A stretch of 64,000 nucleotides of DNA from Caballeronia insecticola. Its GTDB lineage: Bacteria; Pseudomonadota; Gammaproteobacteria; Burkholderiales; Burkholderiaceae. Each line of letters opens with the position of its first letter. The stretch's first letter is position 1. The translations under genes were made by a program, and so were the position numbers. The stretch covers positions 1,054,001 to 1,118,000 of the forward strand of contig NC_021287.1 in assembly GCF_000402035.1 (NCBI RefSeq), written 5' to 3'. The notes below the pieces were generated by a model. That model did no database searches, was not told where the DNA came from, and saw nothing but the letters and a program-made list of their open reading frames with translations. Shown here piece by piece: positions 1 to 9,153 of the stretch.

Positions 1-1
1 C

Positions 2-604
2 ATCTATCTGCTCATTCTCGACTTCGCGGGCTACTGGTATCACCGGCTGGAGCATCGCTTCGGCATCTGGTGGGAATTGCACGCGGTGCACCATAGCCAG
101 CAGAAGATGTCGCTCTGGACCGACGACCGCAATCACCTGCTCGACGACATCCTGCAAGCGAGCTTTTTCGCGTGCGTGGCGCTCGTGATCGGCGTGGAGC
201 CGTCGCAGTTCGTCGTGCTGGTCGCCATCACCAATTTCATGCAGAGCCTGCAGCACGCGAACATCCGCCTGCATTACGGCTGGTTCGGCGAGCGCATCGT
301 CGTGAGCCCGGCGTTCCATCGGCGTCATCACGCAATCGGCTTCGGGCACGAAGGCACGGCGTACGGCTGCAATTTCGGCGTGCTCTTTTCGTTCTGGGAC
401 ATTCTGTTCCGCTCGTCCTCGTTCGACCGAACCGTCGAGCCGACCGGCATCCGCGACCAGCTTGGCGCGCCGGGCATCGCGCCGGTTCATTACGGCGAAG
501 GTTTTGTCGAGCAGCACTGGCTTGCGTTCAGGCGCATTGCCGCGCGTATTGCGGCGCGGCGCGCAACCGCGGCCCCGTCCTCCGACAACTCGGCGGCCGT
601 CTGA
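2..604 (+). CDS. Sterol desaturase / fatty acid hydroxylase family protein (5' partial)
   Basis: This membrane-bound di-iron oxygenase of the fatty acid hydroxylase superfamily lacks its start, which lies left of the window. The frame is open from base 2, well before the first in-frame start-like codon at 77. The metal-binding histidine clusters are visible: HRLEH, then HAVHH with the HHSQQ that follows, and a later HRRHH. Family members hydroxylate or desaturate lipid substrates at the cytoplasmic membrane, with eight or more histidines holding two irons. The true substrate cannot be told from the sequence. The last residues are polar and Ala/Arg-rich. A terminator hairpin follows directly. 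Confidence 0.85.
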   Translation: MYLLILDFAGYWYHRLEHRFGIWWELHAVHHSQQKMSLWTDDRNHLLDDILQASFFACVALVIGVEPSQFVVLVAITNFMQSLQHANIRLHYGWFGERIVVSPAFHRRHHAIGFGHEGTAYGCNFGVLFSFWDILFRSSSFDRTVEPTGIRDQLGAPGIAPVHYGEGFVEQHWLAFRRIAARIAARRATAAPSSDNSAAV

Positions 605-627
605 GCCTCTCCTTTCGACCGGTTTAG

Positions 628-658
628 ACCAGCGCCCCCGGGCGGCGCTGGTTTATTC
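628..658 (+). terminator. Intrinsic terminator after the hydroxylase gene
   Basis: A 9-bp stem, ACCAGCGCC pairing with GGCGCTGGT, encloses a short C/G loop and is followed by a modest T-rich tail. It lies between the hydroxylase stop and the EI24 gene. Confidence 0.7.
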
Positions 659-693
659 TGTCGGTTCCTCTTCATTTTTTCGACGAATCACGC

Positions 694-1545
694 ATGAGTG
701 ACTTGCTGCGTTCGTTCGTGCGCGCAACGGCGAACGTCTTTCATCCGCGCATGCTCTGGCTCACGCTGATGCCCTTCGGCGTCGCGACCGTGGTCTGGGG
801 CGCGCTCCTCTGGTTTTTCTGGCAGACGCTCACGGGCGCCACGAACGGCTGGCTGGAAAGCTGGGCGCTCACCTCCGCCATGTACCGGCTGTTCGATACC
901 GTCGGCTTTTCGTCGCTGCATTCGGTGATCGCGCCGTTTCTGGTCGTTATCATGACGATTCCGCTGATCGTCGTGACCGTGCTGCTGCTCATTGCCACGC
1001 TGTCGATGCCAGGCGTCGTCAAGCTGCTCACGCGCCGGCCGAAAGGGCATTACGCGTCGCTGGAAGAGCGGCGCGGCGGCTCGTGGTACGGCAGTCTCGG
1101 GCATTCCGTCGTGACCACGATCGTGTGTCTCGTGCTCCTCGTCGTCACGTTGCCGCTGTGGCTGATTCCGCCGTTTTTCGCGCTGATTCCACCGCTTTTG
1201 TGGGGCTGGCTCACGTATCGCGTGATGACCTACGACGCCCTCGCGCTACACGCGAGCGCCGACGAGCGCCGCGCGATCGTGCGCGAACTGCGCTGGCCGC
1301 TGCTTGCTATCGGCATCGTGAGCGGGCTGCTCAGTTCCGTGCCGACGATGATCTGGGCATGGTCCGTCTGGCTGCTGCCGCTTTTCCCGGTGGTCGCGGC
1401 CGTGACGATCTGGGCCTACGCGTTCATCCTCGTGTTTTCGGCGCTGTGGTTCGCGCATTACTGCCTGCACGCGCTCGAGCGTCTGCGCGCGAACGAAGCG
1501 CATTATCCGGCGATCACAGTCGAATCCCGCGACGTTTCACTGTAA
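694..1545 (+). CDS. EI24 domain-containing integral membrane protein
   Basis: The 283-residue protein has several long hydrophobic segments (roughly residues 20-45, 75-110, 140-175, 205-235 and 240-262), as in the EI24/CysZ-like family. CysZ members are linked to sulfate uptake. Many beta-proteobacterial EI24 proteins have no assigned role, so a transport function is inference only. The ATG at 694 comes soon after the upstream terminator. The next gene begins 16 bases after the stop, so co-transcription with the CinA-like gene is likely. Confidence 0.8.
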   Translation: MSDLLRSFVRATANVFHPRMLWLTLMPFGVATVVWGALLWFFWQTLTGATNGWLESWALTSAMYRLFDTVGFSSLHSVIAPFLVVIMTIPLIVVTVLLLIATLSMPGVVKLLTRRPKGHYASLEERRGGSWYGSLGHSVVTTIVCLVLLVVTLPLWLIPPFFALIPPLLWGWLTYRVMTYDALALHASADERRAIVRELRWPLLAIGIVSGLLSSVPTMIWAWSVWLLPLFPVVAAVTIWAYAFILVFSALWFAHYCLHALERLRANEAHYPAITVESRDVSL

Positions 1546-1561
1546 GCACCAAGGGGCACTC

Positions 1562-2380
1562 ATGGGCATTGGCGTCATCATCATCGGCGATGAAATCTTG
1601 TCCGGCCGCCGCACCGACAAGCATCTGCCGAAAATCATCGAATTGCTGGGCGCGCGCGGGCTGGCGCTCGACTGGGCGGAGTACGTCGGCGACGATCCCG
1701 CGCGCATCACCGCGACGCTCGCGCGCACGTTCGCTTCGGGCGACATCGTGTTTTCGACGGGCGGCATCGGTGCCACGCCCGACGATCACACGCGGCAGTG
1801 CGCGGCCCAGGCGCTCGGCGTGCCGCTCGAACTGCATCCCGAAGCCGCCGAACTCATCCGCGCGCGTATCCGCGACACGGCGGCGCAGTCGGGCAAACCG
1901 GTCGAGCTGGAGTCGCCCGAGAATCTGCATCGGCTGAACATGGGCACGTTTCCGCAGGGCGCGGCGATCATCCCGAACAGCTACAACAAGATTCCGGGCT
2001 TTTCCGTCGGCGATCATCATTTCGTGCCGGGCTTTCCCGTGATGGCGTGGCCGATGATCGAATGGGTGCTCGACACGAAATATGCGCATCTGCATCACGC
2101 GAGCCCGCGCGTCGAGCGCTCGCTGCTCGTGTTCGGCCTGCCGGAATCGCGCATTACGCCGTTGATGGTCGCCATCGAACGGGATTTCGAAGGCGTGCGC
2201 GCGTTCAGCCTGCCGAGCGTCGGCGATGCCGCGCGCGGGGCGCTCTTTGCGCGCGCGCATATCGATCTCGGCGTGAAGGGCGATCCGGAGAAGGCGAATG
2301 CGGCGTTCGACGTGTTGCGCGAAGGCGTGATCGCGCTCGGCGGCGAGGTCGTGGAAGTGCCGCCGGCGGAGGCGCAATGA
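1562..2380 (+). CDS. CinA-like molybdopterin-binding domain protein
   Basis: The 272-residue protein matches the N-terminal MoCF/molybdopterin-binding domain of CinA. It opens with a hydrophobic strand and GDEILSG, and contains the STGGIGATPDDHT signature near residues 62-75. The C-terminal nicotinamide-nucleotide amidase domain of full CinA (about 400 residues) is absent, so this is the short competence/damage-inducible-type form. Its biochemical role is not settled; related domains act on nucleotide-pyrophosphate substrates. The stop overlaps the cutC start in an ATGA arrangement, indicating translational coupling. Confidence 0.85.
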   Translation: MGIGVIIIGDEILSGRRTDKHLPKIIELLGARGLALDWAEYVGDDPARITATLARTFASGDIVFSTGGIGATPDDHTRQCAAQALGVPLELHPEAAELIRARIRDTAAQSGKPVELESPENLHRLNMGTFPQGAAIIPNSYNKIPGFSVGDHHFVPGFPVMAWPMIEWVLDTKYAHLHHASPRVERSLLVFGLPESRITPLMVAIERDFEGVRAFSLPSVGDAARGALFARAHIDLGVKGDPEKANAAFDVLREGVIALGGEVVEVPPAEAQ

Positions 2381-3072
2381 CGTTGCTCGAAGTCATTGCC
2401 ACGACGGTGTCCGACGCGCGCGCGGCCGAGCGCGGCGGCGCGAACCGGCTGGAACTCGTCACCGCGATGGGCGAGGGCGGGCTCACGCCGAGCATCGGGC
2501 TGATCGAAGCAGTCGTCGGGGCCGTGCGCATTCCGGTGAACGTGATCGTGCGGCCGCACAGCCGCTCGTTCGTCTACGACGCCGACGACTACGCGGTGAT
2601 CACGCGCGACGTGCGCGCGATTGCGAAGTCGGGTGCGAGCGCGATCGTCGTCGGCATGCTGCGCGCGGACGGCACGATCGACACGGACGGCCTCGCGCGC
2701 GTGATCGAAGCCGCCGATGGCCTGCCGCTCACGTTCCATCGCGCCTTCGACGAAACGCGCGATCTTTTATCGGCATTCGACACGTTGCTGCGCTTCGATG
2801 CCGTCACGAACGTGCTCACATCGGGCGGCAAGCCTTCGGTGCTGGAAGCCGAGGCGACGATCGCGACGCTCGTCGAAAAAGCAGCGGGCACGCGCTGCAC
2901 GGTGCTGGCGGGCGCCGGGCTCACCGTGGATGCGGCCGCGCCGTTCGTCGCCGCGACGGGTGTCCGCGCGGTGCATTTCGGCTCGGGTGTGCGTGTGGAT
3001 GGCCGCGGGCTCGCTCCCGTCGATGAAGCCCGAGTCAGCCGCGTGCGCGCGCGGCTGGATGCGCCGCGCTAG
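2377..3072 (+). CDS. cutC: Copper homeostasis protein CutC family
   Basis: The 231-residue protein is a CutC-family TIM barrel. Recognisable stretches are ERGGANRLEL near residue 18, GGLTPS, VIVRPHSRSF, TFHRAFDE, LTSGGKPS and a C-terminal VHFGSGVR. CutC was described as involved in copper tolerance, although its direct role is disputed. The start is the ATG at 2377, which overlaps the stop of the CinA-like gene by four bases. A longer frame starting at 1798 exists only as a shadow of the upstream gene. Confidence 0.9.
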   Translation: MTLLEVIATTVSDARAAERGGANRLELVTAMGEGGLTPSIGLIEAVVGAVRIPVNVIVRPHSRSFVYDADDYAVITRDVRAIAKSGASAIVVGMLRADGTIDTDGLARVIEAADGLPLTFHRAFDETRDLLSAFDTLLRFDAVTNVLTSGGKPSVLEAEATIATLVEKAAGTRCTVLAGAGLTVDAAAPFVAATGVRAVHFGSGVRVDGRGLAPVDEARVSRVRARLDAPR

Positions 3073-3081
3073 GCGAGCCGC

Positions 3082-3546
3082 TCAGGCGCCGATCCACGGC
3101 AAGCCGCGGAAGCACCATCCCGCGACGGTTTTCCGGTGGCCTTGCCCGTTCTTGTCGCCTTCAAAGCCTTCGAGCAGGTCATAGGCTTGCCCAAATCCTT
3201 CCTTTTGCGCCGCCACGGCCGCAAGCTTCGAGCGCGCCGCGCTGCGGCACAGAAAAATAACCGGCGTATCCGGGGTGGCGACCTGTCGCAATTGTTCGAT
3301 AAACTCAGCGTTCGGCACCGATCCGGGGTAGCGGATCCACTCGATATGCGCGTACTGCGCGCCGTCGATCGCCGGGCGGCCCACCCAGTCGAGTTCGGCG
3401 CGGGTGCGCACGTCGACGAGGCGCGCACGCGGATCGAGTTGCAGCAGTTCGAATGCTTCGGCGGGCGCGAAGGCGCCGGCGTAGGTCAGATTGTTTTCGG
3501 CGGCGCGGCGCTCGGCCTGGCCATACAGTTGTTCCAGCGTGCTCAT
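3082..3546 (-). CDS. Rhodanese-like domain protein
   Basis: The 154-residue protein holds a single rhodanese domain. LVDVRTRAE near residues 43-51 is followed by the active-site loop CRSAARS, with the catalytic Cys at about 100. Rhodaneses carry sulfane sulfur as a cysteine persulfide; the acceptor here is unknown. The C-terminus (GHRKTVAGWCFRGLPW) is a feature of a beta-proteobacterial single-domain subgroup. It converges with cutC, the two stops being only about ten bases apart. Confidence 0.88.
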   Translation of the reverse strand: MSTLEQLYGQAERRAAENNLTYAGAFAPAEAFELLQLDPRARLVDVRTRAELDWVGRPAIDGAQYAHIEWIRYPGSVPNAEFIEQLRQVATPDTPVIFLCRSAARSKLAAVAAQKEGFGQAYDLLEGFEGDKNGQGHRKTVAGWCFRGLPWIGA

Positions 3547-3618
3547 GGCGCGTCGTCTCCGGAAATGCGCAAAGAATCATTTTAGCGTGATGAAACCATC
3601 ACGAGTTTCTGTCACGAA

Positions 3619-3635
3619 TGCATCGAACTGGTGCG
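3619..3635. promoter_or_regulatory. Candidate NtrC-binding enhancer site upstream of glnA
   Basis: TGCATC-GAACT-GGTGCG matches the NtrC dyad TGCACC-N5-GGTGCA at 10 of 12 half-site positions. Weaker copies follow: TGCACC at 3648-3653 (left half only), TGCACC-N5-AGTGCC at 3689-3705, and GGTGCG at 3796-3801. Several sites about 100-200 bases upstream of a -24/-12 promoter is the classical enhancer layout. The noncoding stretch 3547-3903 otherwise shows nothing recognisable. Confidence 0.65.
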
Positions 3636-3803
3636 AAGTCAGACGAATGCACCAGAATAACGCGCGTTCGCAAACGGTCACGGAATCATGCACCAACACA
3701 GTGCCGGAAGCCGATACGAGGATTCGAATCGCGCTTTGTAACGGCGCAGTGGTTTTAACTAAACGCGCGCTGCTTCAAGCGCTTAGCGCAAAGTTGGTGC
3801 GCT

Positions 3804-3819
3804 TGGCACGGAAGCTGCT
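3804..3819 (+). promoter_or_regulatory. Sigma-54 (-24/-12) promoter of glnA
   Basis: TGGCAC-N5-CTGCT fits the RpoN consensus TGGCAC-N5-TTGCW with one mismatch. The GG and GC dinucleotides are the required 12 bases apart. It lies about 85 bases before the glnA start and downstream of NtrC-like sites. Confidence 0.75.
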
Positions 3820-3903
3820 TTTTCATCCTCGATTGGATCGATGTACAGGATTGGTCGGGGCGGCGAAGCGATTCGCCGACTTTTGTTAATCAGGAGATAG
3901 GTA

Positions 3904-5319
3904 ATGAGTAAATCCGTGGCCGACGTCATGCAACTCGTCAAGGACGAGGACGTCAAGTTCGTCGACTTCCGTTTCACCGACACGCGCGGCAAAGAACAAC
4001 ACGTTTCCGTGCCGGTTTCGGCATTCGACGAAGACAAATTTGAAAGCGGCCACGCTTTCGACGGTTCATCCATCGCTGGCTGGAAGGGCATCGAAGCGTC
4101 GGACATGCTGCTCGTGCCGGATGCGGATACCGCGTTCATCGACCCGTTCTATGAAGAGTCGACGCTCGTGCTGACCTGCGACGTGGTCGAGCCCGCAGAC
4201 GGCAAGGGCTACGAGCGCGACCCGCGTTCGCTCGCACGCCGCGCGGAAGCCTATCTCAAGAGCTCGGGCCTGGGCGACACCGCCTTCTTCGGTCCGGAGC
4301 CGGAATTCTTCATTTTCGACTCGGTGCAGTGGAACACGGACCAGTCGGGCACGTTCGTGAAGATCGGCTCGGAAGAAGCGCCGTGGTCGTCGGCGAAGGA
4401 ATTCGAAGGCGGCAACACGGGTCACCGTCCGGGCACGAAGGGCGGCTATTTCCCGGTCGCGCCGGTCGACACGTTCCAGGACATCCGCTCGGAAATGTGT
4501 CTGCTGCTCGAACAGATCGGCATTCCGGTCGAAGTGCATCACCACGAAGTCGCGGGCCAGGGCCAGAACGAAATCGGCACCAAGTTCTCGACGCTGGTTC
4601 AGCGCGCCGACTGGCTGCAGCAGATGAAGTACATCATCCATAACGTGGCGCACACGTACGGCAAGACGGCGACCTTCATGCCGAAGCCGATCGTCGGCGA
4701 CAACGGCTCGGGCATGCACGTGCACCAGTCGATCTGGAAGGACGGCCAGAACCTGTTCGCGGGCAACGGCTACGCGGGTCTGTCGGAATTCGCGCTGTTC
4801 TACATCGGCGGGATCATCAAGCACGCGCGCGCGCTGAACGCGATCACGAACCCGGGTACGAACTCGTACAAGCGTCTCGTGCCGCACTTCGAAGCGCCCG
4901 TGAAGCTGGCTTACTCGGCTCGCAACCGTTCGGCATCGATCCGTATTCCGCACGTGAGCAACCCGAAGGGCCGCCGTATCGAAACGCGCTTCCCGGATCC
5001 GCTCGCGAATCCGTACCTGTGCTTCTCGGCACTGATGATGGCGGGTCTCGACGGCGTGCAGAACAAGATTCATCCGGGCGAAGCCGCGGACAAGAATCTT
5101 TACGACCTGCCGCCGGAAGAAGACAAGAAGATCCCGACCGTGTGCGCGGGCCTCGACCAGGCACTCGACGCGCTCGACGCGGATCGCGAGTTCCTGACGC
5201 GCGGCGGCGTGTTCACGGATTCGATGCTCGACGCCTACATCGAACTGAAGACGCAAGAGCTGCAGCGTTATCGTCAGTCGGTGCATCCGATCGAGTTCGA
5301 GATGTACTACTCGCTGTAA
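3904..5319 (+). CDS. glnA: Type I glutamine synthetase
   Basis: The 471-residue enzyme condenses glutamate and ammonia with ATP to make glutamine. Its length equals that of the dodecameric GSI-beta enzymes. Visible signatures are FDGSSIAGW in the N-terminal beta-grasp domain, the ATP-binding [16 protein letters not shown] region, and NRSASIRIP. The adenylylation-loop tyrosine lies in KNLYDLPPE (Tyr400), so activity is presumably also controlled by GlnE. The start at 3904 has an AGGAG ribosome site. Transcription is probably driven by RpoN/NtrC from the promoter just upstream. A strong terminator follows, so glnL and glnG are read at a lower level or separately. Confidence 0.98.
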   Translation: MSKSVADVMQLVKDEDVKFVDFRFTDTRGKEQHVSVPVSAFDEDKFESGHAFDGSSIAGWKGIEASDMLLVPDADTAFIDPFYEESTLVLTCDVVEPADGKGYERDPRSLARRAEAYLKSSGLGDTAFFGPEPEFFIFDSVQWNTDQSGTFVKIGSEEAPWSSAKEFEGGNTGHRPGTKGGYFPVAPVDTFQDIRSEMCLLLEQIGIPVEVHHHEVAGQGQNEIGTKFSTLVQRADWLQQMKYIIHNVAHTYGKTATFMPKPIVGDNGSGMHVHQSIWKDGQNLFAGNGYAGLSEFALFYIGGIIKHARALNAITNPGTNSYKRLVPHFEAPVKLAYSARNRSASIRIPHVSNPKGRRIETRFPDPLANPYLCFSALMMAGLDGVQNKIHPGEAADKNLYDLPPEEDKKIPTVCAGLDQALDALDADREFLTRGGVFTDSMLDAYIELKTQELQRYRQSVHPIEFEMYYSL

Positions 5320-5390
5320 GCATGACGGCAGCGCGCTTCCTCGACAGCAGTCCGATGAAGCGTGCGGCGCATGTCATAAGGTGACGAAAA

Positions 5391-5416
5391 AGGGACGGCG
5401 CGCCGTCCCTTTTTTA
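5391..5416 (+). terminator. Strong intrinsic terminator between glnA and glnL
   Basis: A perfect 10-bp stem, AGGGACGGCG paired with CGCCGTCCCT, is followed at once by six T residues. It should end most glnA transcripts and lower glnLG expression relative to glnA. Confidence 0.9.
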
Positions 5417-5480
5417 ATCGCCGCGTGTTTCCTTTCTCAAAAAGAAGATCGGTTCCACTAACGACCTCAAACATTGCTCG

Positions 5481-6623
5481 ATGGTGCTCAAGAATCTGAT
5501 CAAGGCGCGTAAAGGCCACGCAGACGCACTCTCCGACAACGTCCAGTTGGCCGCGAGCGGACTGCTGCCGGGGTTCGAAGCGCTGCCCACGAACGTGCTC
5601 GTGCTGGATATGCGCAACCTGAGGATCGCCTACGCGAACCCTTCGGCCGAAGCCATGCTGGAGATGTCGCGCAAGCAGTTGACGCAGATGAACTGGCCGG
5701 AGCTCTTCGCCAACTCGGAAGAACTCGCGAGCACGATTGCGTCGATCGCGGAGAATCGCTTCAATGCCACACGCCTCGACGCCGTGCTGGAGCGCTCCGG
5801 GCGCGAGGCCGTGCACGTGCATGCGATCGTCGGCTATCTCGAAGCGGCGACCGACTACGTGCTGCTCGAACTCTTCGAAAACGAGCGCCATCTGCGCACC
5901 GATCGCGAAGAGCGTATCCACGATCTCACGGCGGTCAACAAGCAACTGATCCGCAATCTCGCGCACGAAATCAAGAATCCGCTCGGCGGCATTCGCGGCG
6001 CGGCGCAGTTGCTCGAATTCGAACTCGGCGAGCGCGAACGCGACGAACTGCGCGAATACACGCAGGTCATCATCAAGGAATCGGATCGACTGCAAACGCT
6101 CGTCGATCGGTTGCTGGAGCCGCACCGGCATCCGCATATCGTCGGCGACGTGAATATCCACGAAGTGTGCGAACGCGTGCGCGCCGTGATCCTCGCCGAG
6201 TTTCCGCGCGGCCTCACCATCGAACGCGATTACGACGTGAGCGTGCCCGATCTGCGCGGCGACAAGGAGCAGCTCATTCAGGCGCTGCTCAACGTCGTGC
6301 GCAACGCGGCCGAGGCGCTTAAGGAGCGCATCTCGCAAGGCGACGCGAAGATCGAACTGCGTACGCGCATCGCGCGCAAGGTGACGATCGGCAAAAAGCT
6401 GCACAAACTGGCACTGGACTTGCATATCACTGACAACGGCCCCGGAATTCCCAGCGAGATTCGTGACCGGATCTTTTTTCCGCTGGTATCGGGGCGCGAA
6501 GACGGCAGCGGTCTCGGTCTCACGCTCGCGCAATCGTTCGTGCATCAGCACGACGGCCTGATCGAAGTGGAGAGCAGGCCGGGCTGTACCGAGTTCGTCA
6601 TCCTGTTGCCTTTCGGGAATTAA
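5481..6623 (+). CDS. glnL: Nitrogen regulation sensor kinase NtrB (NRII)
   Basis: The 380-residue cytoplasmic kinase has an N-terminal PAS domain (about 30-135) and an H-box RNLAHEIKNPLGG with the phospho-accepting His at about 162. The ATP-binding N-box (VVRNAAEAL) and G-boxes (DNGPGIP, GSGLGLTL) follow. There are no membrane segments, as expected for NtrB. In the known pathway, PII (GlnB) switches it between kinase and phosphatase action on NtrC. It lies between glnA and glnG, its usual place. The stop codon sits inside a short tandem repeat (6616-6645). Confidence 0.96.
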   Translation: MVLKNLIKARKGHADALSDNVQLAASGLLPGFEALPTNVLVLDMRNLRIAYANPSAEAMLEMSRKQLTQMNWPELFANSEELASTIASIAENRFNATRLDAVLERSGREAVHVHAIVGYLEAATDYVLLELFENERHLRTDREERIHDLTAVNKQLIRNLAHEIKNPLGGIRGAAQLLEFELGERERDELREYTQVIIKESDRLQTLVDRLLEPHRHPHIVGDVNIHEVCERVRAVILAEFPRGLTIERDYDVSVPDLRGDKEQLIQALLNVVRNAAEALKERISQGDAKIELRTRIARKVTIGKKLHKLALDLHITDNGPGIPSEIRDRIFFPLVSGREDGSGLGLTLAQSFVHQHDGLIEVESRPGCTEFVILLPFGN

Positions 6624-6645
6624 CCCCGGAATTAACCCCGGAATT
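6616..6645. repeat. 12-bp tandem repeat spanning the glnL stop codon
   Basis: The unit GGAATTAACCCC occurs twice in full and then in part (GGAATT). The first copy contains the TAA stop of glnL, so the extra copies lie wholly in the glnL-glnG gap. Confidence 0.85.
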
Positions 6646-6773
6646 TAGAACCCTTTTGCGATTACCGACGTCACATCATCACGAAGTCACAGGCCGCGTC
6701 CGCATCAAGCTTTGACGCCTGACCGTTTCGACGGGCTCACACCGAACCATACGAAGACTTCTCGCCGAACGAT

Positions 6774-8270
6774 ATGAAGCCGATCTGGATAGTAGACGAC
6801 GACCAATCCATCCGTTGGGTGCTGGAAAAAGCGCTCGCACGAGAAAATTTCACGACGCGCAGCTTCTCCGGCGTGCGCGACGCGCTCGCCGCGCTCGAGC
6901 ATGAAAGCCCGCAGGTACTCGTGTCCGACATCCGGATGCCGGGCGGCTCCGGGCTCGAACTCTTGCAGACCGTGCGCGACCGCTTGCCGGGCTTGCCGGT
7001 CATCATCATGACGGCGTTCTCCGATCTCGACAGCGCGGTGGCCGCGTTTCAGGGCGGCGCGTTCGAATATCTCGCGAAGCCGTTCGATGTCGATAAGGCC
7101 GTCGAGCTGATTCGCCGCGCCGTCGACGAGAGCATGCGCGGCGAAGCGGCCTACGACGAACGGGTGACCGAGACGCCCGAAATGCTCGGCCAGGCGCCCG
7201 CGATGCAGGACATGTTCCGTGCGATCGGCCGTCTGTCACATTCGGCGGCGACCGTGCTCATCACGGGCGAATCAGGCACCGGAAAGGAGCTTGTCGCGCG
7301 CGCTTTGCACCGACATAGCCCACGCGCGAACGGCCCGTTCATCGCGCTGAACACGGCGGCGATTCCGAAGGATCTGCTGGAGTCCGAACTGTTCGGCCAC
7401 GAGCGCGGCGCATTCACAGGCGCGCAGGCGATGCGTCAGGGCCGCTTCGAGCAGGCCGAGAACGGCACGCTGTTCCTCGATGAAATCGGCGACATGCCGT
7501 TCGATCTTCAGACGCGGCTGTTGCGCGTGCTGTCCGACGGGCAGTTCTATCGCGTGGGCGGGCACAATCCGCTGAAGGCGAACGTGCGCGTGATCGCGGC
7601 GACGCATCAGAACCTCGAATCACGCGTGCGGCAAGGCTTGTTTCGCGAGGACTTGTATCACCGTCTGAACGTGATTCGTCTGCGTCTGCCGGCATTGCGC
7701 GAGCGCAGCGAAGACATTCCGCTGCTCACGCGCCATTTCCTGCAAAAGAGCGCGCGCGATCTCGGCGTGGAGCCCAAGCGCGTGTCCGACGATGCGCTCG
7801 CCTATCTCGCGTCGCTGCCGTTCCCCGGCAACGTGCGGCAACTGGAGAACCTGTGCAACTGGCTGACCGTGATGGCGCCCGCGCAGGTGATCGAGCAGAA
7901 GGATTTGCCGCCTGATCTCACGCCGCGTCAGGAATATGCGACGGAGGCGATCGCCGTATCGACCGATGGCGCCGTCGCCGCGAGCCCCGGCGCGCAGAAT
8001 GGCACGGGCGCATCGGCCGGGCCGGTCGCGGCATCGGTCGCCGGCGTGGTGGCGAGCGTATGGGAGAACGGCCTGCGAACGGAAGTCGCGCGGCTGCTGC
8101 GCGAAAATTCCGCCGACGTAATGGACGAACTCGCGCGCCGCTTCGAAGCCGCAGTGATTCGCGAGGCGCTCGATTTCACGCGCGGGCGCAAGGTGGAAGC
8201 GGCGGAACGTCTGGGCATTGGCCGCAATACGATCACGCGCAAGATTCAGGAACTGCATCTCGACGCGTGA
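6774..8270 (+). CDS. glnG: Nitrogen regulation response regulator NtrC
   Basis: The 498-residue enhancer-binding protein has an N-terminal receiver domain (phospho-acceptor Asp at about 52 in VSDIRMPGG) and a sigma-54 AAA+ domain. The latter shows Walker A GESGTGKE (about 165-172) and the sigma-54 contact loop GAFTGA (about 212-217). A C-terminal Fis-type helix-turn-helix (AAERLGIGRNTITRKI) ends the protein. Between the AAA+ and HTH domains is an Ala/Gly-rich linker (about 395-425). Phosphorylated by GlnL, it should activate the glnA -24/-12 promoter in this window. It ends 15 bases before the convergent xthA stop. Confidence 0.97.
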   Translation: MKPIWIVDDDQSIRWVLEKALARENFTTRSFSGVRDALAALEHESPQVLVSDIRMPGGSGLELLQTVRDRLPGLPVIIMTAFSDLDSAVAAFQGGAFEYLAKPFDVDKAVELIRRAVDESMRGEAAYDERVTETPEMLGQAPAMQDMFRAIGRLSHSAATVLITGESGTGKELVARALHRHSPRANGPFIALNTAAIPKDLLESELFGHERGAFTGAQAMRQGRFEQAENGTLFLDEIGDMPFDLQTRLLRVLSDGQFYRVGGHNPLKANVRVIAATHQNLESRVRQGLFREDLYHRLNVIRLRLPALRERSEDIPLLTRHFLQKSARDLGVEPKRVSDDALAYLASLPFPGNVRQLENLCNWLTVMAPAQVIEQKDLPPDLTPRQEYATEAIAVSTDGAVAASPGAQNGTGASAGPVAASVAGVVASVWENGLRTEVARLLRENSADVMDELARRFEAAVIREALDFTRGRKVEAAERLGIGRNTITRKIQELHLDA

Positions 8271-8285
8271 TTTCTACGGAGGGGA

Positions 8286-9068
8286 TCAGCCGAGCGTCGC
8301 GATGACCGGCGTGTGATCGGACGGCTGATCCCATTTGCGCGGCACTTTGTCCACTTCGCACGCCGTGCACGCCGCCGCGAGTTCCGCCGACAGCAGAATG
8401 TGATCGATGCGCAATCCCGCGTTGCGGCGAAACGCCATCATGCGATAGTCCCACCACGTGAAGAGCTTCTCGGGCTGCTCGAACTTGCGGAAGGCATCGG
8501 TCAGGCCGAGTTCGATGAGCTGGCGGAAGTGCGCACGTTCTTCCGGCGACACCAGATTCTGACCTTCCCACGCTTTCGGGTCGTGCACGTCGCGGTCGTC
8601 GGGCGCGATGTTGTAGTCGCCAAGCAGCGCGAGCTTCGGATGACGCGCCATATCCTCGCGCAGCCATTCGCGCAGCGCATCGAGCCAGCGCATCTTGTAG
8701 GCGAATTTCTCGGAACCGGGCGCCTGTCCGTTCGGGAAATAGGCCGAGATGATGCGCACGCCGTTGACGGTCGCGGCAATCACGCGCTGCTGCAGATCCT
8801 CGAAACCGGGGATGTTGCGCACCACGTTGATTTCATCCACTTCGAACCCGGCGCCGGCGCGCACCAGAATGCCGACGCCGTTGTACGTTTTCTGCCCCGC
8901 GAACCAGCTCTTGTAGCCGGCGGCTTCGAGTTCCGCGCGCGGAAACTTCTCGTCGGGCATTTTCAGTTCTTGAAGACACAGTACATCGACGCCCGAAAGC
9001 GCGAGCCAGTCGATGACGTGCTGCTGGCGGACCTTGAGTGAATTGACGTTCCAGGTGGCGATTTTCAC
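8286..9068 (-). CDS. xthA: Exodeoxyribonuclease III
   Basis: The 260-residue AP endonuclease / 3'-5' exonuclease of the EEP superfamily cleaves abasic sites in base excision repair. The N-terminus has the metal-binding TWNVNS, and CLQELKMPDE places the catalytic Glu at about 34. GDYNIAPDD and the C-terminal SDHTPV complete the active site. Length and motifs are those of an intact enzyme. It converges on glnG. An apparently phage-derived accessory segment begins directly upstream of its start. Confidence 0.95.
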   Translation of the reverse strand: MKIATWNVNSLKVRQQHVIDWLALSGVDVLCLQELKMPDEKFPRAELEAAGYKSWFAGQKTYNGVGILVRAGAGFEVDEINVVRNIPGFEDLQQRVIAATVNGVRIISAYFPNGQAPGSEKFAYKMRWLDALREWLREDMARHPKLALLGDYNIAPDDRDVHDPKAWEGQNLVSPEERAHFRQLIELGLTDAFRKFEQPEKLFTWWDYRMMAFRRNAGLRIDHILLSAELAAACTACEVDKVPRKWDQPSDHTPVIATLG

Positions 9069-9153
9069 GAGAATCAGGGAGAAGTTGTCGGATAGCGCGG
9101 AGAAGGGGCTAGGGCGCCTGTCATTCTATCCGTGCTCACTTCCAAGGCGAAGG

